DNA of 64,000 nucleotides from Simplicispira psychrophila DSM 11588 (GTDB lineage Bacteria; Pseudomonadota; Gammaproteobacteria; Burkholderiales; Burkholderiaceae_C). Below are positions 41,096-50,668 of this stretch, in pieces. The notes below the pieces were generated by a model. It saw nothing but the letters and a program-made list of their open reading frames with translations, made no database searches and was not told the DNA's origin. Made by a program: the position numbers and the translations under genes. Each line of letters starts with the position of its first letter. Position 1 is the stretch's first letter. The DNA lies in NCBI RefSeq assembly GCF_000688255.1, contig NZ_JHYS01000014.1, positions 1 through 64,000 on the forward strand, in the 5' to 3' direction.

Positions 41096-41988
41096 ACCAA
41101 CCCATCCGCTGGCCGGCCGAGGCGATCTGGGAGGCGGTGGCACCGTTGCTGCCGGGCTTCACCGTGGAGGTGCTGCCTTGTATCGACTCGACCAACAGCG
41201 AACTGATGCGCCGTGCCCGTGCCGGGCGCTGCGAGCCGATTTTGTTGGTAGCCGCGCAGCAGACTGCCGGGCGCGGGCGCCTGGGCCGGGTCTGGCACAG
41301 CGGTGTGGCGGTGGTTGCTGCCGATACCGCGCCGCCTTCGCTCACCTTTTCCCTGGGCTTGCCGCTGGCGCCGGCCGATTGGTCGGGCCTGTCGCTGGCC
41401 GTCGGTGTCAGCGTGGCCGAAAGCCTGCAGCCGGTGCTGCCGAGTGCCACCAGTGGGGGGCGCGCCCTGCCGCGCATCGGGCTGAAGTGGCCGAATGATT
41501 TGTGGCTGGGCGGCACTGGGGGCGACCGCAAACTGGGCGGCATTCTAGTCGAGACGGCCAGCTTTGTCGCCCCGCAGCAGCCCGGCCTGGGCGCTGCCCC
41601 CGCTGCAGCAGCGCGCTACGTCGTGGTGGGAATCGGGCTGAACGTGCAGGCGTGCGCTGCTACTGGTCTGTCGATGCCACCGGGCAGTTTGCAAGAGATC
41701 GATGCGGACTTGGATGCTCCCACCGCGTTGGGGCGCATCGTGGCGCCACTGGTCGCCATGCTGCAGTCGTTTGAAGCCTATGGTTTTGAGCCGATGCAGC
41801 CGCGCTTTGCCGTGCGCGATGTGTTGCAAGACCGGCAGGTGAACCTGAGCGATGGCAGCAGCGGCACGGCGCATGGCGTCGGTCGCGATGGCGCCTTGCA
41901 GGTATTGACGGCGCAGGGCATGCAGTCTGTCACCAGTTCTGAGGTTAGCGTGCGCCCGGCCAGCGCCGCCGCGCTGCCGCCGCACTGA
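41092..41988 (+). CDS. birA: Biotin-protein ligase
   Basis: The 298-residue product starts MNQPIRWPAEAIWEAVAPLL at an ATG overlapping the SET gene stop. It has the ligase core: CIDSTNSELMRRA, then QQTAGRGRLGRVWHSG (biotinoyl-AMP loop) and LKWPNDLWL. A C-terminal SH3-like domain follows. The N-terminal HTH of E. coli BirA is absent, so it should attach biotin to carboxylases without acting as a repressor. Confidence 0.9.
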   Translation: MNQPIRWPAEAIWEAVAPLLPGFTVEVLPCIDSTNSELMRRARAGRCEPILLVAAQQTAGRGRLGRVWHSGVAVVAADTAPPSLTFSLGLPLAPADWSGLSLAVGVSVAESLQPVLPSATSGGRALPRIGLKWPNDLWLGGTGGDRKLGGILVETASFVAPQQPGLGAAPAAAARYVVVGIGLNVQACAATGLSMPPGSLQEIDADLDAPTALGRIVAPLVAMLQSFEAYGFEPMQPRFAVRDVLQDRQVNLSDGSSGTAHGVGRDGALQVLTAQGMQSVTSSEVSVRPASAAALPPH

Positions 41989-42000
41989 GCCGCACCGCCC

Positions 42001-42792
42001 ATGCTGCGTCTTTTTGCCATTTTTTTACTGCTGGCCAATGTCAGCTATTACGTTTGGTCGGACGGCTGGCTGCGTTCTTGGGGGCTGGCGCCGACGCAAG
42101 AGTCCGAGCCACAGCACGCGGCGCAGCAGATCAGCCCGGAGGCGCTGCGCATCCTGCCCCGCCCAGATGCCGCCCCGGAGGCCGCAGCTGCCGATCCCGA
42201 CACGCCGCCGGCGCGACCTGTGCCCCCCGAACCAGCCCCGGCTGCCGCTGCCCCCCTCAGCGCGGCGCCGCCTGCACCCGTGCAAGCTGTGGTATTGCAG
42301 CGCACCGTGACACTGCCACCCGTGGCGGCCTCCAGTGGCGAATGCCTGCAGGCCGGCCCTTTTGACCCGGCGCAGGCCCAAGTCTGGCGCCAAGCTGCCA
42401 GCGCGCTGCCCCAGGGCAGTTGGCGCTTGGAGAGCAGCCCCGTGCCGGGGCGCTGGATGATTTACATGGGCCGCTTTGCCGATGCCGACGTGCTGGCCAA
42501 AAAGCGCGTCGAACTGCGCATTCGCAAGGTGTCCTTTGACCGGATCAACAACCCGGAGCTGGAGCCGGGCCTGGCGCTGGGGCGGTTTTCTTCCGAAGAG
42601 GCGGCCCAGCGCGGGTTGGTCAACCTGAGTAACCGCGGCGTACGCACCGCGCGCGTGCTGCTGGAGCGTCCCGCATCCGAGACCTTTACGCTGCGCCTGC
42701 CGCTGGTCGATGCTGCACTGCAGGCGCGACTCAGCCGCCTGCATTCGGCGCTGGCAGGCAACCCGCTGCGCTCGTGTTTTAGCCCTAAATAG
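42001..42792 (+). CDS. SPOR-type membrane-anchored protein
   Basis: This 263-residue protein has one N-terminal membrane segment (FAIFLLLANVSYYVWSD), a long Pro/Ala linker (PPARPVPPEPAPAAAAP) and a C-terminal domain with CLQAGPFDPAQAQVWRQAAS and RWMIYMGRFADADVLAKKR. This resembles a SPOR fold that binds denuded peptidoglycan at the septum. The birA-SPOR gene pair is common in Burkholderiales. Starts 12 nt after birA. Confidence 0.7.
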   Translation: MLRLFAIFLLLANVSYYVWSDGWLRSWGLAPTQESEPQHAAQQISPEALRILPRPDAAPEAAAADPDTPPARPVPPEPAPAAAAPLSAAPPAPVQAVVLQRTVTLPPVAASSGECLQAGPFDPAQAQVWRQAASALPQGSWRLESSPVPGRWMIYMGRFADADVLAKKRVELRIRKVSFDRINNPELEPGLALGRFSSEEAAQRGLVNLSNRGVRTARVLLERPASETFTLRLPLVDAALQARLSRLHSALAGNPLRSCFSPK

Positions 42793-42830
42793 GCCTCAAA
42801 CGCTTATTGGATATGCGGTGTCGGCTATTT
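42791..42830 (-). repeat. Dispersed intergenic repeat, diverged copy
   Basis: On the minus strand it reads ATAGCCGACACCGC, then CCAATAAGCGTTTGAGGCC, alignable to the copy at 12522. It begins at the stop codon of the SPOR gene. Confidence 0.4.
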
Positions 42831-42881
42831 ATTCGATAGTGGGATCGGCCGATCGGCGCTGCCGCCACGCCGGCAGATGCC

Positions 42882-44327
42882 TTACAAATCCACCGGCCGT
42901 GCGGGCAGGCGCAGCGTGAAACAGGCCCCGGGTGGAGTTTGGCCGGGGTGGGCGTCTTCGACGGTCAGCTCGGCACCGTGCTGGCGGGCGATTTCTTGCA
43001 CGATCGGCAGGCCCAGGCCCGAGCCATCGGCGCCGCTGCCCAAGGCGCGGTAGAACGGCTGAAAAATCAGCTCACGCTCGGCTTCGGGCACGCCGGGGCC
43101 GGAGTCTTCGACCTGGACCACCAGCATCCGGCCAAACGGATCGGCCAGCACGCGCGCCGTGATGACGCCGGGTTTGTCCAAGCTGGACGGCGTGTAGTTC
43201 ATGGCGTTGTCCAGCAGGTTGCGCACCAACTCTTTCAGCAGCGTCGAATTGCCGTCCACCCAGACCCCCGGATCGCCGGGTTGGGCGCCGTCATAGCCCA
43301 GGTCGATGTGTTTTTCCAGTGCGCGTGGCACCGAGTCGCGCACCACCTCGATGGTCAGGCGCGCCATGTCGCAGGCGACAAACGCCTTGAGCGTGCTGCT
43401 GCTTTCGGCGCGTGCCAGTGCCAGCAACTGGTTCACGGTGTGCGTGGCGCGGATGCTGGCGTGACCAATCTGTTGCAGCGAGCGCTTGAGTTCTTCATTG
43501 CTGGTGCCTTCGCGCTGCGCCAGGTCGGCCTGCATGCGCAGGCCGGCCAGCGGAGTTTTGAGCTGGTGGGCGGCGTCGGTCAGAAAGCGTTTTTGTGTCG
43601 CCAGCGAATCGCTCAAGCGCGTCAGCAAGTCGTTCACCGAGGCCACCAGCGGCGCTACTTCCAGCGGTACGGTGCGGTGGTCGAGCGGGCTCAGGTCGTC
43701 TGAATTGCGTGCGCGGATGCGTTCTTCCAGCTGGTTCAGCGGCTTGATGCCGCGCGCCAGCGCCAGCCACACCAGCAGCACCGCCAGCGGCAGGATGACA
43801 AATTGCGGCAGCATCACGCCTTTGATGATTTCGGTCGCCAGCACGCTGCGTTTTTCGCGCGTTTCGGCGACCTGCACCAATGCTTGGCGCGCTTCACGGC
43901 CCGGCAGGCGCACCCAGATATAGGCCATGCGGATGTCGATGCCGCGCAGTTCGGCGTCGCGCAGCAGCACTTCCCCAGGGACGTGGACTTCGTCTTCGGG
44001 CGGCAGCGGTAGCGCGCGTTCGCCCGAGAGCAGCTCGCCGACCGGCCCGGTCACTTGGTAATAGACCATGTCTGAGTCGTCGGCGCGCAGGATTTCGCTG
44101 GCGGGCTGGGGCAGATTGAACTGCGCCTTACCCTTGTGCACCGTGATCAGCTGCGCCAGCGCATGCGCGTTGTATTCAAGCGCACGGTCAAACGGTTTGT
44201 TGGCAATGCCCTGCGCCACCAGCCAGGTCAGCGCCAGGCTGATCGGCCACAGCAGCAGCAACGGCGTCAGCATCCAGTCGAGGATTTCGCCGAACAGGGA
44301 GCGCTGCTCGCGCTGGAAAAGCTTCAA
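42882..44327 (-). CDS. Sensor histidine kinase with 2CSK_N domain (TctE-like)
   Basis: This 481-residue protein has membrane segments at about 18-40 and 170-192 with a 2CSK_N-type sensing domain between. The HAMP-like region is followed by the phospho-acceptor H254 (AAHQLKTPLAGL), an N box (NLLDNAMNYTP), a G1 box (EDSGPGVP) and a G2 box (SGLGLPIV). 2CSK_N kinases such as TctE respond to tricarboxylates in some bacteria; the signal here is unknown. The response regulator gene starts 12 nt upstream. Confidence 0.88.
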   Translation of the reverse strand: MKLFQREQRSLFGEILDWMLTPLLLLWPISLALTWLVAQGIANKPFDRALEYNAHALAQLITVHKGKAQFNLPQPASEILRADDSDMVYYQVTGPVGELLSGERALPLPPEDEVHVPGEVLLRDAELRGIDIRMAYIWVRLPGREARQALVQVAETREKRSVLATEIIKGVMLPQFVILPLAVLLVWLALARGIKPLNQLEERIRARNSDDLSPLDHRTVPLEVAPLVASVNDLLTRLSDSLATQKRFLTDAAHQLKTPLAGLRMQADLAQREGTSNEELKRSLQQIGHASIRATHTVNQLLALARAESSSTLKAFVACDMARLTIEVVRDSVPRALEKHIDLGYDGAQPGDPGVWVDGNSTLLKELVRNLLDNAMNYTPSSLDKPGVITARVLADPFGRMLVVQVEDSGPGVPEAERELIFQPFYRALGSGADGSGLGLPIVQEIARQHGAELTVEDAHPGQTPPGACFTLRLPARPVDL

Positions 44328-44339
44328 GGTGACCGCCTT

Positions 44340-45014
44340 TTAGTCTGGGATTTTTTCCAGGCAGTAACCCAGGCCGCGCACGGTGGCGATGCGGATCGGG
44401 TCTTTTTCAATCTTCTTGCGCAGACGGTGGATATAGACCTCGATGGCGTTGTTACTCACTTCTTCGCCCCATTCGCACAGGCGCTCGACCAGCTGGTCTT
44501 TGCTGACCAGACGGCCGGCGCGCTGCAGCAGCACTTCCAGCAGGCCCAGCTCGCGCGCCGACAGTTCAACCATCTTGCCGTCGATGGTAGCGACGCGCCC
44601 GGCCTGGTCATACACCAGCGGGCCGTGCTTGATGGTGGCGCTGGTGGTGCCCATGCCGCGGCGCGTCAGGGCGCGCACGCGTGCTTCGAGTTCCTGCAGC
44701 GAGAACGGCTTGGCCATGTAGTCGTCGGCACCAAAGTCCAGACCTTTGACGCGCTCTTCGACGCTGTCGGCGGCGGTGAGAATCAGCACCGGCAGAGCGG
44801 AACCACGGCTGCGCAGCTTTTTCAGCACTTCCAGGCCGTGCATTTTGGGCAGGCCCAAGTCGAGGATGAGCAGATCAAATTCGTTGTTGGTCAGCAGCGC
44901 CGCATCGGCTTCGCTGCCACTGGACACATGATCGACCACGGCACCCGAACTGCGCAGTGTGCGCAGCAGGCCATCGGCCAACACCTGGTCGTCTTCGGCA
45001 ATAAGAATGCGCAT
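44340..45014 (-). CDS. OmpR-family response regulator (TctD-like)
   Basis: This 224-residue protein has the receiver signature AEDDQ at residues 6-10, the phospho-acceptor D52 (LLILDLGLP) and the conserved Lys in MAKPF. Its winged-helix DNA-binding domain includes LSARELGLLEVLLQRAGRLV and NAIEVYIHRLRKKI. It pairs with the downstream sensor kinase. Target genes are not evident; tctCBA transport genes are not in the window. Confidence 0.9.
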   Translation of the reverse strand: MRILIAEDDQVLADGLLRTLRSSGAVVDHVSSGSEADAALLTNNEFDLLILDLGLPKMHGLEVLKKLRSRGSALPVLILTAADSVEERVKGLDFGADDYMAKPFSLQELEARVRALTRRGMGTTSATIKHGPLVYDQAGRVATIDGKMVELSARELGLLEVLLQRAGRLVSKDQLVERLCEWGEEVSNNAIEVYIHRLRKKIEKDPIRIATVRGLGYCLEKIPD

Positions 45015-45099
45015 GGGAGAAATCTTTCCTGTGGGGCTCTTGGAGGCCTAGGGCGGCATGGCGCCGCGCTGTCAGGCCTGATTTTAGGCGCCTGCCCCG

Positions 45100-45606
45100 T
45101 CAGAAGGCCGCTGCGCTGGCATAGGCCTCCAGCCCGATGGCCACCACCACGGCCACTTCATCCCCCACTTCAGCGCGAAATTCTGCTTCGGCCTGCGCTA
45201 GTGCCTCGCGAAACGCCTGCAGCCAGGCCAAGCCGGTGGGCGTGAAACAGACGCGGCGGGCGCGTGCGTCCCGCGGGTCGGGTTGGCGGGTGACCAACCC
45301 CCAGGCGCTGCACTGATCGACCAGATGGGCCATGGCCTGCTTGCTCATGCCGGCGCGGTGTGCCAAGTCGGTCAGGCGGTCACCGCCCAGGGACAAATGG
45401 CGCGTGATGTGGACGTGCGCGGCGCTGATCTGGTCGCGTGCGGCCAGGTTGGACAGCGCCAGCGGCACCTCGACATTGCGCGCCATCAGCTGCAGCACGC
45501 GGGCGTCAAAACGGCGCAGTGCGTCCCCCATCAGCCGGCCCAGGTGCGTCTGGCGCCAGCCGTCGTCCGGCGGATGCAGCGCGGCAGAAGGAGCGATTTC
45601 CGTCAT
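45100..45606 (-). CDS. MarR-family transcriptional regulator
   Basis: This 168-residue protein has the winged-helix core GGDRLTDLAHRAGMSKQAMA, then LVDQCSAWGLVTRQPDPRDARARRV, the usual MarR wing with DxRxxR-type ending. It likely binds an inverted repeat right upstream of its own gene. It is divergent from recA with about 140 bp between them. Ligand unknown. Confidence 0.85.
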   Translation of the reverse strand: MTEIAPSAALHPPDDGWRQTHLGRLMGDALRRFDARVLQLMARNVEVPLALSNLAARDQISAAHVHITRHLSLGGDRLTDLAHRAGMSKQAMAHLVDQCSAWGLVTRQPDPRDARARRVCFTPTGLAWLQAFREALAQAEAEFRAEVGDEVAVVVAIGLEAYASAAAF

Positions 45607-45614
45607 GGTATATG

Positions 45615-45629
45615 GTCAAGTAAACTGAC
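45615..45629. promoter_or_regulatory. Candidate MarR operator
   Basis: GTCAAGTAAACTGAC, with GTCA/TGAC arms, lies nine bases upstream of the marR start, fitting an autoregulatory operator for a dimeric MarR protein. Confidence 0.45.
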
Positions 45630-45669
45630 TAAAAAATAGACTTTTAATTTTCATAACCGTCTTAAACTA

Positions 45670-45685
45670 CTGTTCAAGCATCCAG
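45670..45685. promoter_or_regulatory. LexA (SOS) box of recA
   Basis: CTGTTCAAGCATCCAG fits CTG-N10-CAG and sits 61 bp upstream of the recA start. The flanking TA before and TT after also resemble the consensus. RecA is SOS-regulated in most proteobacteria. Confidence 0.7.
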
Positions 45686-45745
45686 TTCGACATGGTTTGC
45701 AGGCCCGATGATATTTTTATCCTGTTGATTTTCAAGGAGATTTCC

Positions 45746-46888
45746 ATGAACGCACCTATTAGCCGCAGTATGCCCGCCGACGGCGAAAAAGCCAAAGCCC
45801 TGGCCGCTGCCCTAGCGCAAATCGAGAAGCAGTTTGGCAAGGGAACCATCATGCGCCTGGGGGAAGGTGAAGTGATCGAAGACATCCAGGTCGTCTCCAC
45901 CGGCTCGCTGGGGCTGGACGTCGCGCTGGGCGTGGGCGGTCTGCCGCGGGGCCGCGTGATCGAGGTTTATGGTCCCGAGTCTTCGGGCAAGACCACGCTG
46001 TCACTGCAAGTCATTGCCGAAATGCAAAAGCAGGGCGGCCAGTGCGCTTTTGTCGATGCCGAGCACGCGCTGGACATCCAGTACGCGCAAAAATTGGGCA
46101 TCAACCTGCAAGACCTGCTGATCAGCCAGCCCGACACCGGCGAGCAGGCGCTGGAAATTGTGGACAGTCTGGTGCGCTCGGGTGCGGTGGATCTGATCGT
46201 TATCGACTCGGTCGCGGCGCTCACGCCCAAGGCCGAAATTGAAGGCGATATGGGTGATAGCTTGCCCGGCTTGCAGGCCCGCCTGATGAGCCAGGCACTG
46301 CGCAAGCTCACCGGCACCATCAAGAAGACCAATTGCATGGTGATCTTCATCAACCAGATCCGCATGAAGATTGGCGTCATGTTTGGCTCGCCCGAAACAA
46401 CTACCGGCGGCAATGCGCTCAAGTTCTACGCCTCGGTGCGCCTCGATATTCGCCGCATCGGCTCGATCAAGCGCGGCGATGAGGTGATCGGCAACGAAAC
46501 CCGCGTCAAGGTGGTTAAAAACAAGGTGTCGCCACCGTTCAAGACTGCCGAGTTCGATATCCTGTTTGGCGAAGGCATTTCGCGTGAGGGTGAAATCATC
46601 GACATGGCCGTGGTGGCGCGTCTGGTGGAAAAGTCCGGTGCCTGGTATGCGTACAACGGCGAGAAAATTGGCCAGGGACGCGACAACGCACGCGAATTTT
46701 TGCGCGAAAACCCGGCGCTGGCGCACGAGATTGAAAACAAGGTGCGCGACAGCCTGGGCATTGCTGCGCTGCCCGCCGCGCTGGTGGCTGCTGCACCGGC
46801 CGCCGCAGTGGTGCCCACAGACGACGCCGATGGCGTGGTGGCTGCGCCTGCAGCCCGCGCCCGTAAATCAGAGCAAAAAGTGGACTAG
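45746..46888 (+). CDS. recA: Recombinase RecA
   Basis: This 380-residue protein starts [20 protein letters not shown] after AAGGAGA. It shows Walker A (GPESSGKTT), the KKT/TGI segment of RecA, DNA-binding loops ([20 protein letters not shown]) and the family core [18 protein letters not shown]. The C-terminal tail is Ala-rich and basic at the end ([10 protein letters not shown]). It drives homologous recombination and SOS induction. A repeat unit separates it from recX. Confidence 0.98.
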   Translation: MNAPISRSMPADGEKAKALAAALAQIEKQFGKGTIMRLGEGEVIEDIQVVSTGSLGLDVALGVGGLPRGRVIEVYGPESSGKTTLSLQVIAEMQKQGGQCAFVDAEHALDIQYAQKLGINLQDLLISQPDTGEQALEIVDSLVRSGAVDLIVIDSVAALTPKAEIEGDMGDSLPGLQARLMSQALRKLTGTIKKTNCMVIFINQIRMKIGVMFGSPETTTGGNALKFYASVRLDIRRIGSIKRGDEVIGNETRVKVVKNKVSPPFKTAEFDILFGEGISREGEIIDMAVVARLVEKSGAWYAYNGEKIGQGRDNAREFLRENPALAHEIENKVRDSLGIAALPAALVAAAPAAAVVPTDDADGVVAAPAARARKSEQKVD

Positions 46889-46899
46889 ATGCTTGATGG

Positions 46900-46945
46900 G
46901 TAAGCGCTGATAGCTATCTTATTGATAGTATTGGCGCTTGCTGCA
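46900..46945. repeat. Dispersed intergenic repeat, partial copy, between recA and recX
   Basis: AAGCGCTGATAGCTATC and then GGCGCTTGCTGCAG carry the palindromic AGCGCT and ATAGCT blocks of the family, in a rearranged order. It lies between recA and recX and may fold as a hairpin, lowering recX expression. Confidence 0.45.
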
Positions 46946-46957
46946 GTCTTTGATCCC

Positions 46958-47404
46958 ATGGCCACCACACCCATTTCCCTGAAAGGCCGTGCGCTGCGTT
47001 ACTTGGCGGGGCGCGAGCATTCGCGCGCCGAGCTGGTGCGCAAGCTGGCGCCGCACGCAGAAGAGCCCGGCCAGATCGAGCGTGTGCTCGATGACTTGCA
47101 GGCCAAGGGCTTTATCAGCGAGGAGCGGGTCGTGGCTTCCGTGCTGAATCGGCGTGCCGCCAGCCTGGGCGGTGCGCGCTTGCGCCAAGAGCTGCAAGCC
47201 AAAGGGTTGGAGCCAGAATTGGTGCGCCATGCCGTGGCGCAGCTGAAAGACAGTGAACTGGAGCGCGCCCAAGCGGTATGGCACAAGCGCTTTGGCGCTG
47301 CACCGGAAGACACCAAACAGTGGGCGCGCCAAGTGCGCTTTCTGCTGGCGCGCGGCTTTGCTGGCGAGGTGGTGCGGCGCGTGGTGCCGGACGCACCCCG
47401 CTGA
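46958..47404 (+). CDS. recX: RecA regulator RecX
   Basis: This 148-residue protein starts MATTPISLKGRALRYLAGRE. It has the RecX helical repeats: HSRAELVRKLAPHAEEPGQI, LDDLQAKGFISEERVVASVL, then QELQAKGLEPELVRHAV and RFLLARGFAGEVVRRVV. RecX inhibits RecA filament growth. Downstream of recA as in most proteobacteria. Confidence 0.93.
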   Translation: MATTPISLKGRALRYLAGREHSRAELVRKLAPHAEEPGQIERVLDDLQAKGFISEERVVASVLNRRAASLGGARLRQELQAKGLEPELVRHAVAQLKDSELERAQAVWHKRFGAAPEDTKQWARQVRFLLARGFAGEVVRRVVPDAPR

Positions 47405-47453
47405 ACCTACCGCTGCTGGGCACATTTTCTTTACCGGCTGGCGCGGAGCCCGT

Positions 47454-48632
47454 TCAGCGTTCATCACCCAACAGCTTGCCGTTGACCGTAGTACCGTACA
47501 GCGAATAGGGCGCGTTGTGGAATTGCGCCCGTGTCGTAGCTACGTCCTGCGTGAAGCGCGGGTCCTGCGGCCGCTCCTGGCTGTTGATGTAGGTGGAGAC
47601 ATCCCAGGCGTCCTGCAGGCTGAGCGAGCCACCCCGACCCAGCGGCATGTTGGCCTGGATGAAGGCCGCTGCCTTGTCCACCTCGTGCATGCCTGCGCCC
47701 CAGTTGTACGAGCGCGCGCCCCACAGCGGCGGAAACACCTGCACATTGCCGCTGCGCTGCCCCTGGCCATCGGCACCATGGCACAGCGCGCACTGCGCAA
47801 CAAACACCGTCTGGCCTCGAGCGAAGTCCGGCACCTTCGCTGGTGCTGGCGCCTTGCCGTAGCCGGCGCCCGGCAGCTTCTTGCCGACCGGTGCACCCTG
47901 CGCCATCCAGTAGGCATAGGCCTCCAGCGCCACCAGCACCTCGTCACCCGGATCGGGGGCTTTGCCGTTCATGCTGTAGGTGAAGCAGCCACGCAGGCGC
48001 TCGGAAAAAGTATCGACGTGCTTGGTCTTGGAGCGGTAGGCCGGGTACAGCGGATAGGCGCCCCACAGTGGCGCCGATTGCGCCTTGCGCCCGGCGTCCA
48101 GGTGGCAATTGGAGCAGTTGAGGCTGTTGCCGACAAAACCGGGTGCATGGGTGGCTGTCTGCAGGAAGATCTGCTCGCCGCGCCGAATCACTGCGCCCAT
48201 CGGAGTGTCCGGAATCTGCCGCGCATCCGGGGGTACAAAACCGGCTACGGTGATGGCGCTTGGCTGGCCATTGGCGCTGCCATGGGCAAAGCTGGCATCG
48301 GCTGAGGTCGGCGTGGGCGTGACAAGGATGCTGTCATCTTCTGCTGCCGCCTGTGGCGTGGTCAGCGCTGCGCTGACAGCGAGGCTGTTTTTGTTGGCTG
48401 CGGCGCTGGGCCCTTGGAGGGTTGTGGCTGAACCGGTGGCTGGCGCTGGGTAAGGGGTGTGTAGTACCCGGCTGACCAGCATGTTGTAGCCCACCACCAC
48501 CAGCAGACACAGCAGCACAGCAGCTATTGCAATGCCCATCAGACCGCGTGTTTCACGCTGGCTGTGGGTCGAAGGGCGATGGGCGGTGCCGCTGTCGGGC
48601 GATGGAGGCAGGGGGGCGTGGTGCGTGGTCAT
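47454..48632 (-). CDS. tsdA: Thiosulfate dehydrogenase TsdA-like diheme cytochrome c
   Basis: Starting at MTTHHAPLPPSPDSGTAHRP (ATG overlapping tsdB stop), the 392-residue protein has one N-terminal membrane anchor (GIAIAAVLLCLLVVVGYNML) and two heme sites: CSNCH (173-177) and CALCH (281-285). C216, in RLRGCFTYSMNG, is at the position of the Cys heme ligand of TsdA. TsdA couples two thiosulfates to tetrathionate. The protein is membrane-anchored rather than freely periplasmic. Confidence 0.82.
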   Translation of the reverse strand: MTTHHAPLPPSPDSGTAHRPSTHSQRETRGLMGIAIAAVLLCLLVVVGYNMLVSRVLHTPYPAPATGSATTLQGPSAAANKNSLAVSAALTTPQAAAEDDSILVTPTPTSADASFAHGSANGQPSAITVAGFVPPDARQIPDTPMGAVIRRGEQIFLQTATHAPGFVGNSLNCSNCHLDAGRKAQSAPLWGAYPLYPAYRSKTKHVDTFSERLRGCFTYSMNGKAPDPGDEVLVALEAYAYWMAQGAPVGKKLPGAGYGKAPAPAKVPDFARGQTVFVAQCALCHGADGQGQRSGNVQVFPPLWGARSYNWGAGMHEVDKAAAFIQANMPLGRGGSLSLQDAWDVSTYINSQERPQDPRFTQDVATTRAQFHNAPYSLYGTTVNGKLLGDER

Positions 48633-49462
48633 GGCTTGCCTTGCGAGGTGGCGTGCACAGCGCTGGGGGAAGGGGCTACAGCTGCTGCGGGGGCTGGCCC
48701 TTGCGGCGCCAGACTGGCCGCGCCGGCGACCGGTTGCTCCTGCAGGCGCAGGTAATAAGCAGCGATGGCCGTGAGGTCCTGCGGCGTCAGTTTTTGTGCC
48801 ACCGTGACCATCAGCTGCAGCGGGCCGGGTGGGCGTTTGCCGCTTTGCCAGGCCGTTACCTGGGCCTGCATGTAGGCGGCGCTCAGACCGGCAATCGCTG
48901 GAAAATGTTCTCCCACCCCGCGTCCATCCGGGCCATGGCACTGCGCGCACGCCGGAATGCCGTCGGCCCAACGGCCGCGCTGTACCAGCCAGGCGCCGGC
49001 ATCTGCCGGGTTGGCGGCCGGCACGGTGACGGCATGTTGCACGGAGGGCTGCCCGGCATAAAACGCCACCACATCGGCGCGTTGCTGGGCGTTCAGGCCC
49101 TTGGCAATCGGTCCCATGATGGCCTGGGCGCGGCTGCCGTCGGCAAACGCCTGCAATTGGGCCAGCAGATAGGCGGTGCCATTACCGGCCAGGGGCGGGA
49201 AGGCGGCGCTGCCCTCCCCCCGTGGACCATGGCAGGTGGCGCAGGCCGCCACCGCAGGCGGCAGGCCGTTGTTTGCAATGCCTTGCCCGACCTTGCCGTT
49301 GGCTGTGAGGGCGGGTGCTGCGGGGGCCGGGCCGGCAGGCACGGCAGGGGCCGCCGTCTGCGCCCCTGCTGCTGCACACAGCAGCAGGCTGGCAGTGCAT
49401 CCGACCGAGACACGGCCGGCAGAGGCCAGCGCACGCCGCCAGGAAGAAAGAGAAGAGGTCAT
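48629..49462 (-). CDS. tsdB: TsdB-like diheme cytochrome c (c4 type)
   Basis: This 277-residue protein has a signal peptide (VSVGCTASLLLCAAAGAQTA) and two c4-type heme domains with CATCH and CAQCH. The Met ligand regions (GPIAKGLN, MVTVAQKLTPQDL) follow each. It precedes tsdA and overlaps it by 4 nt, as in known tsdBA pairs in which TsdB receives electrons from TsdA. The C-terminus is Ala/Pro-rich. Confidence 0.8.
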   Translation of the reverse strand: MTSSLSSWRRALASAGRVSVGCTASLLLCAAAGAQTAAPAVPAGPAPAAPALTANGKVGQGIANNGLPPAVAACATCHGPRGEGSAAFPPLAGNGTAYLLAQLQAFADGSRAQAIMGPIAKGLNAQQRADVVAFYAGQPSVQHAVTVPAANPADAGAWLVQRGRWADGIPACAQCHGPDGRGVGEHFPAIAGLSAAYMQAQVTAWQSGKRPPGPLQLMVTVAQKLTPQDLTAIAAYYLRLQEQPVAGAASLAPQGPAPAAAVAPSPSAVHATSQGKP

Positions 49463-49570
49463 GCCAAACCACCGCAGGAGAGAAACATGCTGTCGATGCT
49501 AGGCAGCCATGCGCCCGGTGTGTGTCGGACGAAGCGCCGCCTGCGCGCGGCTCGGCAGGCCCCAGGCGCC

Positions 49571-50503
49571 CTACAGCCCCAGCATCAGTTGCAGGTTTTG
49601 TACCGCCGCGCCGCTGGCGCCCTTGCCCAGGTTGTCCAGACGCGCCACCAGTACCGCTTGGCGATAGGTCTCGTTGCCGAAGACGCGCAGCTCCAGCTGG
49701 TTGGTACCGGCCAGGGTGTCGGCGGCGAGTTTGCCGTCGTCCGTGGCGGGCAAGACTTTCACCCATTGCTCAGGCGTATTGGTCTGGGCGTAGTGCGCGG
49801 CCAGAGCGTTGTGCAGATCGGCGGCGGTGGGCGCGCCGGGCAGCAAGTCCAGGTGCAGCGGTAATTGCACCAACATGCCCTGGGCAAAATTGGCCACCGC
49901 AGGAATGAAGATCGGCCGGCGCGTCAGGCCGGTGTAGTGCAGGATTTCAGGGATGTGTTTGTGCGCCAGGCCCAGGGCATAGGCCTCGTAAGGCGGCGCG
50001 TTGCCGGCTTCATAGGCTTCCATCATCGGCCGGCCGCCGCCGCTGTAGCCGCTGACCGAGGGCAGGGACAGCGCAAAGTCTTTCGGCACTAATCCGGCAT
50101 CGACCAGCGGGCGCAGCAGGGCAATCGCGCCGGTGGCGTAGCAGCCCGGGTTGGAGACTCGGCTGGATTGGCGTACGGCGTCTGCTTGACCGGCACACAG
50201 TTCCGGAAAACCAAATACCCAGCCCGGCGCGGTGCGGTGCGCGGTGCTGGCGTCGATGATCTTGATGCTGCGGCCGGTGGCTTGCTCCATCTCGTCCACC
50301 ATGGCCACGCTGTCGCGCGCGGCGTCGTCGTGTAGGCACAACACCACCAGATCGACGCCAGCGATCAGCGCACGCTTGGCGGCCGGGTCTTTGCGCTGCT
50401 CGGGCGCAATGCTGACCAGTTGCACTTGCGCCATGGCTTGCAGGCGTTCGCGAATTTGCAGGCCAGTGGTGCCGGCTTCGCCATCAATAAAAATTTTGAA
50501 CAT
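49571..50503 (-). CDS. argC: N-acetyl-gamma-glutamyl-phosphate reductase (type 2)
   Basis: This 310-residue protein has the NAD(P)-binding start [20 protein letters not shown] and the catalytic [20 protein letters not shown] with the active Cys. Its shorter length compared with about 340 residues marks the type 2 form. It converts N-acetyl-glutamyl phosphate to the semialdehyde in arginine synthesis. It is divergent from sucC. Confidence 0.93.
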   Translation of the reverse strand: MFKIFIDGEAGTTGLQIRERLQAMAQVQLVSIAPEQRKDPAAKRALIAGVDLVVLCLHDDAARDSVAMVDEMEQATGRSIKIIDASTAHRTAPGWVFGFPELCAGQADAVRQSSRVSNPGCYATGAIALLRPLVDAGLVPKDFALSLPSVSGYSGGGRPMMEAYEAGNAPPYEAYALGLAHKHIPEILHYTGLTRRPIFIPAVANFAQGMLVQLPLHLDLLPGAPTAADLHNALAAHYAQTNTPEQWVKVLPATDDGKLAADTLAGTNQLELRVFGNETYRQAVLVARLDNLGKGASGAAVQNLQLMLGL

Positions 50504-50668
50504 GGGTTACTCCAGCACGGGGGCCTGTCAACGGGCAGATCGTGTAAGTTTTTCACAAGGTGCGATACGTCGCCGCATGATACATTCTGCGGCTGCCATG
50601 TCCCATGCCCGCCGCCAGACATTCCAACCATGGTAGCCGGGTGAAATCCAGTTCCTGAGAGAGCCCTC

